A stretch of 64,000 nt of DNA from Pseudomaricurvus sp033283175 (GTDB lineage Bacteria; Pseudomonadota; Gammaproteobacteria; Pseudomonadales; Cellvibrionaceae). Position 1 is the stretch's first letter; each line of letters begins with the position of its first letter. A program made the translations under genes and the position numbers. Location: assembly GCA_033283175.1 (NCBI GenBank), contig JAWMQM010000001.1:1550001-1614000 (forward strand), in the 5' to 3' direction. The notes under the pieces are model-generated. The model saw only the letters and a program-made list of their open reading frames with translations, did no database searches and was not told the origin of the DNA. Of this stretch, positions 56,602 through 64,000 are shown one piece after another.

Positions 56602-57669
56602 ATGGGGATCTTGGGGTTTTTAGAGCGTAAGGCCAAGCCCGTACTGGGGCTGGACATAAGCTCGACATCAATCAAGCTGCTGGAGCTGAGCCGTCAGGGT
56701 GAGCGTCTTCGCGTCGAAAGTTATGCCGTGAAAGCCCTGCCGCCAAACGCTGTGGTGGAAAAAAACATCAACGACGTCGAGGCGGTGGCCGAGGTGTTGC
56801 GGACGCTGATCAAGCAGTCGCGCACTAAGGTCAGGGACGCTGCGGTGGCGGTGTCCGGTTCGGCGGTCATTACCAAGCTGATCGAGATGCCGGCCGGGCT
56901 CAGCGACGATGTGCTGGAAACCCAGATCGCCATGGAGGCGGATCAGTACATTCCCTACCCGCTGGATGAGGTGGCGATCGACTTCGAGATCCAGGGGGTG
57001 TCTGACGCCAGCCCGGACCAGATCGAAGTGCTGTTGGCAGCCTGCCGCCGGGAGAACGTTGACCTGCGGGTAGCATCCCTGGAGCTGGCGGACCTGAAAC
57101 CGAAAGTGGTGGATGTGGAAGCCTACACCATGGAGCGCGCTTTCGGGCTGATCTCCGAGCAGCTGGAGGATCAGGGGGACCAGGTGGTGGCCATCGTCGA
57201 TATCGGTGCGACCATGAGTACCCTGAGTGTGCTGGTGGGCGGCAAAACCGTATACACCCGCGAGCAGCTGTTTGGTGGTAAGCAGCTCACCGAAGAGATC
57301 CAGCGCCGTTACGGCCTCTCAATGGAGGAGGCGGGTCTCGCCAAGAAGCAGGGCGGATTGCCCGACGACTATGCCGAAGAGGTGCTTGAGCCCTTCAAGG
57401 ACGCAGCGGTTCAGCAAGTTACCCGTTCACTGCAATTCTTCTTCTCTTCCAGTCAATACAACGACGTGGACCACATTGTCCTCGCCGGTGGCGTTGCCGC
57501 TCTCGAAGGGCTGCCGGAGCTGATCAGTGAAAAGCTGGGCACGGAAGTCACCGTCGCCAATCCCTTTGCCAACATGAGTGTGGCGTCCAATGTGAATGCC
57601 GTGGCGCTGAAAAATGACGCCCCGGCCATGATGATTGCGGTCGGGCTGGCGCTGAGGAGTTTTGACTGA
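56602..57669 (+). CDS. pilM: Type IV pilus assembly protein PilM
   Basis: Actin-like cytoplasmic protein that anchors the PilNOP alignment complex. 355 residues: VLGLDISSTSIKLLELS start, AVSGSAVITKLIEMP, IVDIGATMSTLSVLVGGKTVYTRE and VLAGGVAALEGLPELI, the nucleotide-binding elements of the FtsA/MreB superfamily. First gene of pilMNOPQ; its stop overlaps the pilN start (ATGA-type, one shared base). Ribosome site is weak (GGAAA). Confidence 0.95.
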   Translation: MGILGFLERKAKPVLGLDISSTSIKLLELSRQGERLRVESYAVKALPPNAVVEKNINDVEAVAEVLRTLIKQSRTKVRDAAVAVSGSAVITKLIEMPAGLSDDVLETQIAMEADQYIPYPLDEVAIDFEIQGVSDASPDQIEVLLAACRRENVDLRVASLELADLKPKVVDVEAYTMERAFGLISEQLEDQGDQVVAIVDIGATMSTLSVLVGGKTVYTREQLFGGKQLTEEIQRRYGLSMEEAGLAKKQGGLPDDYAEEVLEPFKDAAVQQVTRSLQFFFSSSQYNDVDHIVLAGGVAALEGLPELISEKLGTEVTVANPFANMSVASNVNAVALKNDAPAMMIAVGLALRSFD

Positions 57670-58238
57670 TGGCAAACATTAACCTTCTTCCCTGGCGTGA
57701 TGAATACCGCGCCGAGAAGCAGAAAGAGTTTTTTACAGTTATCGCCGTGGTCTGCGCCACTGCGGCCTTGGCGGTGTATATCTGGATCAGCATCATTAAT
57801 GGGGCCATCGACTCACAGAATGAGCGCAATAACATGCTCAAGAAAGAGATCGCTGTGCTCAATAAACAGGTGCGCGAGATCCAGAAGCTGAAAAAACGTC
57901 GCGCCGAGCTGCTGGCCCGCATAGAGGTGATTCAGGGGTTGCAGGGCGAGCGTCCGGTGATCGTGCGTTACTTCGATGAGTTGGTGCGGGCTGTGCCGGA
58001 AGGTGTGTACCTGAAAACCCTGGAGCGCAGCGGCAACCGCATCACCATTTCCGGTGTCACGGAATCCAATGTGCGGGTGTCGGCGTTTATGCGCAACCTG
58101 GACGATTCGGAGTGGTTCGGCAGTCCGAACCTGCGCTCCGTAAAGGCGGCGCCCCAGTTTGGTAAATCGGCAAGTGAATTCACCATGCACTTTGCCACTA
58201 CCAAGCCGAAAAAAGATAAGCAGAAAAAGAAGAGCTAA
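57669..58238 (+). CDS. pilN: Type IV pilus assembly protein PilN
   Basis: Inner-membrane alignment protein, 189 residues. The start MANINLLPWRDEYRAEKQK contains the INLLPW motif that binds PilM; one helix (FFTVIAVVCATAALAVYIWI), a coiled coil (EIAVLNKQVREIQKLKKRRAELLARI) and a periplasmic ferredoxin-like domain follow. Start codon overlaps the pilM stop. Confidence 0.95.
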   Translation: MANINLLPWRDEYRAEKQKEFFTVIAVVCATAALAVYIWISIINGAIDSQNERNNMLKKEIAVLNKQVREIQKLKKRRAELLARIEVIQGLQGERPVIVRYFDELVRAVPEGVYLKTLERSGNRITISGVTESNVRVSAFMRNLDDSEWFGSPNLRSVKAAPQFGKSASEFTMHFATTKPKKDKQKKKS

Positions 58239-58250
58239 CGAGGTCATTCC

Positions 58251-58862
58251 ATGGCGATGCAAGATGTAATTGCCCAGCTCAACGAGTTTAACGTCAATGA
58301 TATTGACTGGACTCGTATGGGGGTATGGCCGGTAGCGGGGAAGGTGGTTTTCTGCCTCCTGCTGGTGGTCGGTATAGCGGCTGGTGGGTATTTTGCCTTT
58401 ATCAAGGACCTGAACCTGCAGCTGGAAAAGGTGCAGGGACAGGAGCAGAAGCTGCGCGCGGATTTTAAGAAAAAGGCGCATCAGGCGGCAAACCTGGAGG
58501 CCTACCGCGAACAGATGGTGGAGATGGAGAAGTCTTTCGACGCTCTGGTTTCGCAGCTGCCAAATGACACTGAAGTGCCGGGCTTGCTGGAAGATATTGA
58601 CGAGAAGGGCGTTACCAGCGGTTTGCAGATCAAGAGTATTGTGCTGCAGCCCGAGCGTCGCCGTGAGTACTACGTGGAGCTGCCCATCGAAATCAAGGTG
58701 CGCGGTCCGTACCACGATCTCGGCGTCTTTGTCAGTGGCGTGGCGGGGATGCCCCGCATTGTGACACTGCACAACTACAAGATAGATAAAAGCTCAGGTG
58801 CCATGCTGGACATGACCATTGAGGCCCGCACCTATCGCTACCGCGACCAGGAGGGCAAGTAA
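58251..58862 (+). CDS. pilO: Type IV pilus assembly protein PilO
   Basis: Partner of PilN in the inner-membrane heterodimer. 203 residues: N-terminal amphipathic piece (LNEFNVNDIDWTRMGVWP), one helix (VFCLLLVVGIAAGGYFAFI), coiled coil (LEKVQGQEQKLRADFKKKA), and C-terminal domain with GPYHDLGVFVSGVAGMPRIV. Its last base overlaps pilP (TAATG). Confidence 0.94.
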   Translation: MAMQDVIAQLNEFNVNDIDWTRMGVWPVAGKVVFCLLLVVGIAAGGYFAFIKDLNLQLEKVQGQEQKLRADFKKKAHQAANLEAYREQMVEMEKSFDALVSQLPNDTEVPGLLEDIDEKGVTSGLQIKSIVLQPERRREYYVELPIEIKVRGPYHDLGVFVSGVAGMPRIVTLHNYKIDKSSGAMLDMTIEARTYRYRDQEGK

Positions 58863-59404
58863 TGAGAGCTTTCCTGCAACAGTTTGGCCGCCTGGGCCTG
58901 GTCACCTTGCCGCTGCTGCTGGTCGGTTGCGGCGCCGGTTCCGACCACAGCGACCTGCGGAACTTTATCAAGGAGACCAAGCGGCGTCCGGGCGGGCAGA
59001 TCGAGCCGCTGCCGCCGTTCGTCCCCTACAAGAGTTTTTCCTACAGTGCCATGACCCTGCGCTCGCCCTTTGACCGTCCGTCAAAAGAGCTGGAGCGGGT
59101 GGTGCTGGGGGTCAAGAGCGACGTTAAGCCTGACCTTGGCCGGGAGAAGGAGTATCTGGAGTCGTTCAATATCGAGTCCCTGAAAATGGTGGGTACGATC
59201 GAGAAGCAGGGCCAGTTGTGGGCGCTGATCAACGACGGCCGCCAGGGGGTCCACTTTGTCAGTGTCGGCAGCTACATGGGCAAGAACCACGGCCGGATTA
59301 CCTCCATGGATAAACGCAATATTGAATTGATTGAAATTGTACCTGATGGCGCAGAAGGCTGGGTTGAGCGTCCAAAAGTCATCCGGTTATCAGAGAAGGA
59401 TTAA
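58862..59404 (+). CDS. pilP: Type IV pilus assembly lipoprotein PilP
   Basis: A 180-residue inner-membrane lipoprotein with lipobox LLVGC (Cys23), an unstructured region that binds PilN/PilO, then a beta-rich domain (SLKMVGTIEKQGQLWALINDGRQGVHFVSVGSYMGKN) linking to PilQ. Start overlaps the pilO stop by one base; pilQ follows after five bases. Confidence 0.94.
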   Translation: MRAFLQQFGRLGLVTLPLLLVGCGAGSDHSDLRNFIKETKRRPGGQIEPLPPFVPYKSFSYSAMTLRSPFDRPSKELERVVLGVKSDVKPDLGREKEYLESFNIESLKMVGTIEKQGQLWALINDGRQGVHFVSVGSYMGKNHGRITSMDKRNIELIEIVPDGAEGWVERPKVIRLSEKD

Positions 59405-59409
59405 AGAAC

Positions 59410-61539
59410 ATGTCTACAGTGCAGCGAATGATCAAATCTATTGCCCCGGTTGCCGGTGTGGGGCTGTGGGTGCTGACGGCTTTCTCTGATGCCTTTGCCA
59501 GTACGTTGAACGATATCAGTTTTGCCGAATTGCCGGGCGACCGCTTCGAGGTGCGACTGAAATTCGATGAGCAGCCGCAGAAGCCCAGCGGTTACACCAT
59601 CGAGCAGCCGGCCCGCATTGTGCTGGATTTTCCGGGCGTGGACAGCGCTCTCAGCCAGAAAAAATACCCGCTCGCCTTTGATGGAGCCTCCTCCGCCGTG
59701 GTGCTCACCAGTGGCGGCCGCACGCGCCTGATCCTGAACCTGGCAGAGCTGGATACCTATACCACCCGTCAGGAGAATAACGACCTGATTCTGGAGGTGG
59801 GTGGCGAGGCCGCGCACGAGTACATCAAACCGGGCAGCAGCACCTCCAGCGTGGTGGCGTCCAGGGATATGGATCACACCGGGGCCATTACCGGTATCGA
59901 TTTCCGTCGTGGCGAGTCCGGTGAAGGCAAGGTCATTATCGATCTCAGCGATCCTTCCGTGAGTGTGGATGTGAGCCAGTCTGCCGGCAATATCGAGGTC
60001 TCATTCCTCAATACCAAGCTGCCGGATGAGCTGCGCCGCAGTCTCGATGTTATGGACTTCGCCACTCCGGTGACCTACGTAAACTCCGATTACAAGTCCG
60101 GTAATACCACCATTACCGTCAAGGCCAGCGGTGACTACGACTATCTGGCCTATCAGGCCGACCAGATGTATGTGGTCAGTATCAAGCCGCTGACCAAAGC
60201 CGAGCTGGAAGAGAAGAAGGCACGCTTTGATTTCGTGGGCGAGAAGCTCTCACTCAACTTTCAGGACATTGAAGTGCGCTCTGTGCTGCAGCTGATCGCA
60301 GACTTCACCGAACTCAACCTGGTGGCCAGTGATACCGTGAAAGGCCGCATCACCCTGCGCCTGGAAAATGTGCCATGGGATCAGGCGCTGGATCTGGTAC
60401 TGAAGGCCAAGGGTCTGGACAAGCGTGTTGTGGGTAACGTCATGATGGTAGCCCCTGCGGCGGAAATCGCAGCGCGCGAGCGTCAGGAGCTGGAGACCCA
60501 GAAGCAGCTGGAAGAGTTGGCGCCACTCTACACCGAGTACGTTCGCGTGCGTTACGCCAGCGCAGAGGATTTGTTCAAGCTGTTCGGTGGCAAGTCCGGC
60601 AGTAAAGGTGGTTCCGGTCGAAACTCTACCGACTCCATTCTTTCCTCCCGTGGGTCGGCCATTGTGGATGAGCGTACCAACTCAATTATCCTCACCGACA
60701 CGGCGGACAAGATCGCCGAGTTCAAAAAGCTGGTGGAGCAGCTCGACATCCCCATTCGCCAGGTGATGATCGAAGCCCGGATTGTGATTGCCAACACCGA
60801 CTTCCAGAAAGAGCTGGGCTTCAAGTGGGGCGTGATCGGGGTGGATACCCCCGGCAACTCACTGGTGGAGTTCGGCGGTTCTTTTGACTCCCTCGACAGC
60901 GATCCAGGCTCTCCGGGCGAGTTCTTCCTCGGCGGTGGTACCACCGATATCGGTCAAAACCTTGCGGTTGACCTGGGTGTGGCCAGCCCCACCGGCAGCT
61001 TTGCCATGGGCTACCTGAACGACAATATCCTGCTCAACTGGGAGATCTCCGCCCTGGAGGATGCCGGGCACGCCGAGATCATGTCGCAGCCTAAGGTAAT
61101 CACCGGTGACAAGCAGGTGGCGCACATTCAGTCCGGTACCCAGATTCCCTATCAGGAGGCGTCTGCCAGCGGTGCCACCTCTACCTCCTTTAAAGAGGCG
61201 GTATTGAAGCTCGAAGTGACCCCGCAGATCACGCCCGATGATCACATCATCATGGATCTCAAGGTCAACCAGGACTCGGTTGGTGACCTGGCGCCCAATG
61301 GTGTGCCTACGATTGATGTGACCGAGCTGGAGACCCAGGTGCTGGTAGCCAACGGTCAGACGGTGGTGCTGGGTGGTATCTTCCAGACCGAGCAGATCGA
61401 GGGTGAAACCAAGGTGCCGGTGCTGGGTGATATTCCCTACCTGGGTCGCCTGTTCCGCAAGGATGTCAAAAGTGAAAGCAAGCGTGAACTGCTGATCTTT
61501 ATCACCCCGAAAATCCTTTCAGACACTCTGGTCAAATAA
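59410..61539 (+). CDS. pilQ: Type IV pilus secretin PilQ
   Basis: Outer-membrane secretin through which the pilus exits. 709 residues: signal peptide, N-terminal AMIN domains (LNDISFAELPGDRFEVRLKF; AITGIDFRRGESGEG), STN/N0 domain (LSLNFQDIEVRSVLQLIADFT), N1 (VRVRYASAEDLFKLF) with a Gly/Ser-rich loop, and the secretin pore ending VPVLGDIPYLGRLFR and LLIFITPKIL. Last of pilMNOPQ; aroK begins three bases later. Confidence 0.96.
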   Translation: MSTVQRMIKSIAPVAGVGLWVLTAFSDAFASTLNDISFAELPGDRFEVRLKFDEQPQKPSGYTIEQPARIVLDFPGVDSALSQKKYPLAFDGASSAVVLTSGGRTRLILNLAELDTYTTRQENNDLILEVGGEAAHEYIKPGSSTSSVVASRDMDHTGAITGIDFRRGESGEGKVIIDLSDPSVSVDVSQSAGNIEVSFLNTKLPDELRRSLDVMDFATPVTYVNSDYKSGNTTITVKASGDYDYLAYQADQMYVVSIKPLTKAELEEKKARFDFVGEKLSLNFQDIEVRSVLQLIADFTELNLVASDTVKGRITLRLENVPWDQALDLVLKAKGLDKRVVGNVMMVAPAAEIAARERQELETQKQLEELAPLYTEYVRVRYASAEDLFKLFGGKSGSKGGSGRNSTDSILSSRGSAIVDERTNSIILTDTADKIAEFKKLVEQLDIPIRQVMIEARIVIANTDFQKELGFKWGVIGVDTPGNSLVEFGGSFDSLDSDPGSPGEFFLGGGTTDIGQNLAVDLGVASPTGSFAMGYLNDNILLNWEISALEDAGHAEIMSQPKVITGDKQVAHIQSGTQIPYQEASASGATSTSFKEAVLKLEVTPQITPDDHIIMDLKVNQDSVGDLAPNGVPTIDVTELETQVLVANGQTVVLGGIFQTEQIEGETKVPVLGDIPYLGRLFRKDVKSESKRELLIFITPKILSDTLVK

Positions 61540-61542
61540 CGG

Positions 61543-62070
61543 ATGTCCCCAAGTCTCATACTTGTCGGCCCCATGGGGGCCGGCAAGTCCACCATCGGCA
61601 GGTTGGTTGCCGGGCTTCTTAACCTTCCGTTTTACGACAGCGATCGCGTGATTGAAGAGCGCACCGGTGCCGATATCCCGTGGATTTTTGACGTTGAAGG
61701 CGAGGCGGGTTTTCGTCAGCGTGAGACTGCAGTGCTGGCGGACATGCTGCAGGGCGAGACGATGGTGCTGGCCACCGGTGGCGGTATTGTGATCCGGAAT
61801 GAGAACCGCCAGATGTTGAAGGAGCAGGGTTTTGTGGTGTACCTCACTGCGTCCCTGACCCAGCTGGTGGAGCGCACCTACAAGGACAAGAAGCGGCCAT
61901 TGCTGCAGGTGGATGATCCGGAAGCGAAAATCCGTGAGTTGATAGCCCTGCGCGACCCGCTCTACCGGGAGGTGGCGCACCTGAGTGTAAAAACCGACCG
62001 CCGCAGTCCCCGGGCGGTAGCCCAGGAAGTGGCGCAGGCCTACCGCAAGCTGGACGCTTCTCCTCAATAG
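61543..62070 (+). CDS. aroK: Shikimate kinase
   Basis: Phosphorylates shikimate for chorismate synthesis. 175 residues: P-loop GPMGAGKSTIG, shikimate-binding DSDRVIEERTG and FRQRET, GGGIVIRNENR, and the lid region. Three bases after pilQ and 68 before aroB: the conserved pilQ-aroK-aroB-damX order of gammaproteobacteria. Confidence 0.96.
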   Translation: MSPSLILVGPMGAGKSTIGRLVAGLLNLPFYDSDRVIEERTGADIPWIFDVEGEAGFRQRETAVLADMLQGETMVLATGGGIVIRNENRQMLKEQGFVVYLTASLTQLVERTYKDKKRPLLQVDDPEAKIRELIALRDPLYREVAHLSVKTDRRSPRAVAQEVAQAYRKLDASPQ

Positions 62071-62138
62071 AGCCGCAGCATCCGGCGCTGATGTGATAAA
62101 ATCAGCGGCCATCTTTTCTGGCTGCAGGTATACAGAGC

Positions 62139-63212
62139 ATGCACACGGTTACGGTCGATCTCGGCGAGCGCAGTTACCCGATTCATATCGGCGCAGGGTT
62201 GTTATCGAAGCCCGAGTTGATCCGGCCCCATATCGCAGGCTCCCAGGTCTGCATTGTCACCAACGAAACCATTGCCCCGCTCTACCTGGAGCGGGTGGTG
62301 CAGCTGTTGGAAGGCCTGCAGGTCAGTACTGTGGTGTTGCCGGATGGTGAAGCACACAAAACCCTGACAGTGCTCAACAGTATCTACGACCAGTTGCTGC
62401 AGGACCGGCACAATCGCACCACCACGCTGATTGCCCTCGGCGGCGGGGTGGTGGGCGATATGACCGGCTATGCGGCCGCCAGCTATCAGCGCGGCGTAGA
62501 CTTTATCCAGATACCGACCACGTTGCTGTCGCAGGTGGACTCGTCGGTGGGCGGTAAGACCGGCGTCAATCACCCTCTGGGTAAAAATATGATCGGCGCC
62601 TTTCATCAGCCTAATGCGGTATTGATTGATACGGAAGTGCTGGCCACCCTGCCTCCCCGTGAGCTGTCGGCGGGCCTGGCCGAGGTGATCAAGTACGGCC
62701 TGATTGTGGATAAAGACTTTTACGCCTGGCTGGAGTCCAACCTCGAGGCGCTGATGGGCCTGGAGCCTGAGCCGATCGCCATGGCCATTCGCCGCTCCTG
62801 TGAGTGCAAGGCTGAGGTGGTGGCGGCGGATGAGCGCGAAGGCGGGCTGCGGGCCATACTGAATCTTGGCCACACCTTTGGTCATGCCATTGAGACGGCT
62901 CAGGGCTATGGTAACTGGCTGCACGGTGAGGCGGTGGCAACCGGTATGTTGATGGCTTTGGATCTGTCGGTGCGGGAGGGGTTTGTGTCCGCGCCGGAGC
63001 TGGACCGGCTGCGACAGCTGCTGGAGCGGGCCAGATTGCCGGTGACCTCTCCGGCTGACATGACGGTGGATCAGTTTTTGTCGCTGATGGCCGTGGATAA
63101 AAAAGTACTGGATGGTCAGCTGCGGCTGGTATTGCTGGAGTCAGTTGGCAAGGCCATTGTCACCAAACAGTTTTCGCTGGAACACCTGCGCCAGACGATA
63201 GCCGCTATCTGA
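62139..63212 (+). CDS. aroB: 3-dehydroquinate synthase
   Basis: Cyclises DAHP to 3-dehydroquinate using NAD and a divalent metal. 357 residues: LPDGEAHKTL, GGGVVGDMTGYAAASYQRGVDFI, the zinc ligands in AEVIKYG, NLGHTFGHAIE and LHGEAVATGM, all matching AroB. It starts HTVTVDLGERSYPI. The damX-like gene follows after 47 bases. Confidence 0.97.
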   Translation: MHTVTVDLGERSYPIHIGAGLLSKPELIRPHIAGSQVCIVTNETIAPLYLERVVQLLEGLQVSTVVLPDGEAHKTLTVLNSIYDQLLQDRHNRTTTLIALGGGVVGDMTGYAAASYQRGVDFIQIPTTLLSQVDSSVGGKTGVNHPLGKNMIGAFHQPNAVLIDTEVLATLPPRELSAGLAEVIKYGLIVDKDFYAWLESNLEALMGLEPEPIAMAIRRSCECKAEVVAADEREGGLRAILNLGHTFGHAIETAQGYGNWLHGEAVATGMLMALDLSVREGFVSAPELDRLRQLLERARLPVTSPADMTVDQFLSLMAVDKKVLDGQLRLVLLESVGKAIVTKQFSLEHLRQTIAAI

Positions 63213-63259
63213 GCCGGGGCAGGAGCCCTAATCCGGAGATTGGCGGGGGAGTGTCAACG

Positions 63260-64000
63260 ATGGAGCACGCAGCAGCAACGCATTTCACCGATCCGGCGGA
63301 GGGGCCGGATGTCTGGGTGCAGCATTTCGGGCTGCGCTATAACCCTTTTTACAACCCCTTTGCCGTTACGGGTGATGGTTCCGAACTGCTGGAGGATGTT
63401 TTCTATCCTGGCGCCGGACGCGAGTCGTTACTGGAGGGGGCAGCGGAGGCCTGCCTCACCGGCAGTGGGGTAACCATTATTGCCGGGGCCGCTGGCAGTG
63501 GTCGCAGCCTGATGTGCCGGCAGTTGCATCAGATGCTGCAGGGTGAAGCCCGGGTGGCGTTCCTGCAGGCGCAGCTGTTAACCAGTACAGAGCAGGTATT
63601 GCATGCCATTGCCGGCGATCTGCAGTGTGCACCTTCGCCCACGGCTTCTGCCGGAGAGATCATGGCAGCCCTGCGCCATGAGCTGCAGGGGCCGGGTGCC
63701 CCAATGGCCATCCTGATTGACGATGCTCACCTGCTGGATGACAGCTTGCTGGGCGGGTTAATGAGCTTGCTGGTGGATGCCGGCGAGGGCGAGCGCTACC
63801 TGCATCTGCTGATGTTTGGCGACGAAGATCTGACAGCCAGGCTCGACAGCTATGCACCGGTGGAAGTATTACTGCAGGATCTGCTGCTGTCCCCCTTGTC
63901 GATCAAGGAGTCGGCAGACTATTTGCAATACAAGTGGAATCTGGCAGGAGCCAGCCAGAGCCTGCCGTTGTCGCCGCTGCAGCTGCAGCGCCTGTGGCAG
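63260..64000 (+). CDS. damX: DamX-like AAA ATPase (partial, runs off the end)
   Basis: Starts at ATG 63260 and is open to the window end, giving 247 residues. VQHFGLRYNPFYNPFA resembles the ExeA/GspA-type AAA start; the P-loop reads GAAGSGRS, with Arg in place of the usual Lys, and Walker B is MAILIDDAHLL. In Pseudomonas-type bacteria aroB is followed by an AAA-SPOR protein (DamX) working at the division septum; the SPOR part would be beyond the window. An in-frame GTG lies slightly upstream (63251), but there is no better ribosome site. Confidence 0.8.
   Translation, partial: MEHAAATHFTDPAEGPDVWVQHFGLRYNPFYNPFAVTGDGSELLEDVFYPGAGRESLLEGAAEACLTGSGVTIIAGAAGSGRSLMCRQLHQMLQGEARVAFLQAQLLTSTEQVLHAIAGDLQCAPSPTASAGEIMAALRHELQGPGAPMAILIDDAHLLDDSLLGGLMSLLVDAGEGERYLHLLMFGDEDLTARLDSYAPVEVLLQDLLLSPLSIKESADYLQYKWNLAGASQSLPLSPLQLQRLWQ

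Noticed and set aside
1..64000. Mobile elements, prophage, CRISPR arrays, tRNA or rRNA genes
   Set aside because: No transposase or integrase frames, no regularly spaced repeats, and no tRNA- or rRNA-like sequence was seen on either strand.

Overview
The window looks like chromosome of a free-living, aerobic, probably marine gammaproteobacterium. Gene content and gene order resemble Pseudomonas, and the best guess is a Cellvibrionales-type relative (Halieaceae, Spongiibacteraceae or similar). That placement is inference from protein likeness and synteny. G+C is fairly high, genes are tightly packed, and I see no rRNA, tRNA, insertion sequence, prophage or CRISPR array.

Layout. (1) 1-1640: ExbB-ExbD-ExbD and the start of a TonB-like gene, with a Fur-box-like site upstream. 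(2) 1760-6913: polyhydroxyalkanoate (PHA) locus: intracellular depolymerase phaZ plus an unknown membrane protein on the minus strand; a phasin, a possible 23-codon ORF and a long phaC on the plus strand. (3) 7005-12469: a 2H phosphoesterase, then a long hairpin-rich leader and an operon of a small periplasmic binding-protein-like protein, an outer-membrane barrel and a membrane GGDEF/EAL protein. (4) 12475-18443: spermidine-synthase-like protein and Lrp regulator, divergent from a fused indolepyruvate-type 2-oxoacid:ferredoxin oxidoreductase and leucine dehydrogenase. (5) 18559-21290: a 42-residue membrane protein behind an FNR/Anr-type site, and a zinc-type TonB receptor pair behind a Zur-like site. 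(6) 21407-32454: hisB, hisH, a PilZ gene, hisF (no hisA), yibQ-like, ctpA, tatCBA, hisE, hisI, ubiB, ubiJ, ubiE. (7) 32560-36905: two-gene RND efflux pump. (8) 37105-46209: aa3-type cytochrome oxidase genes with heme A synthesis and assembly factors. (9) 46325-53661: DUF971 gene, hslU, hslV, SPOR protein, priA, rpmE, maeB. (10) 53813-64000: mrcA, pilMNOPQ, aroK, aroB and the start of a damX-like gene.

How parts may work together. Leucine dehydrogenase and the oxidoreductase should turn amino acids into 2-oxo acids and then acyl-CoAs, which could feed respiration or PHA; that link is inference. ExbBD/TonB would power the TonB receptor. The ubi genes and oxidase genes serve aerobic respiration, and TatABC exports folded respiratory proteins. 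Regions 6, 9 and 10 keep much of the Pseudomonas arrangement, but hisA, argS, envC and a normal sco gene are missing from their usual places.

Most worth following: the leader at 7781-7893, which can form alternative pairings ahead of the binding protein/porin/GGDEF-EAL operon; the FNR-type promoter driving a 42-residue membrane protein; a class II-like PhaC with a long N-terminal extension and two altered active-site neighbours; and a small ORF with hairpins between phasin and phaC.
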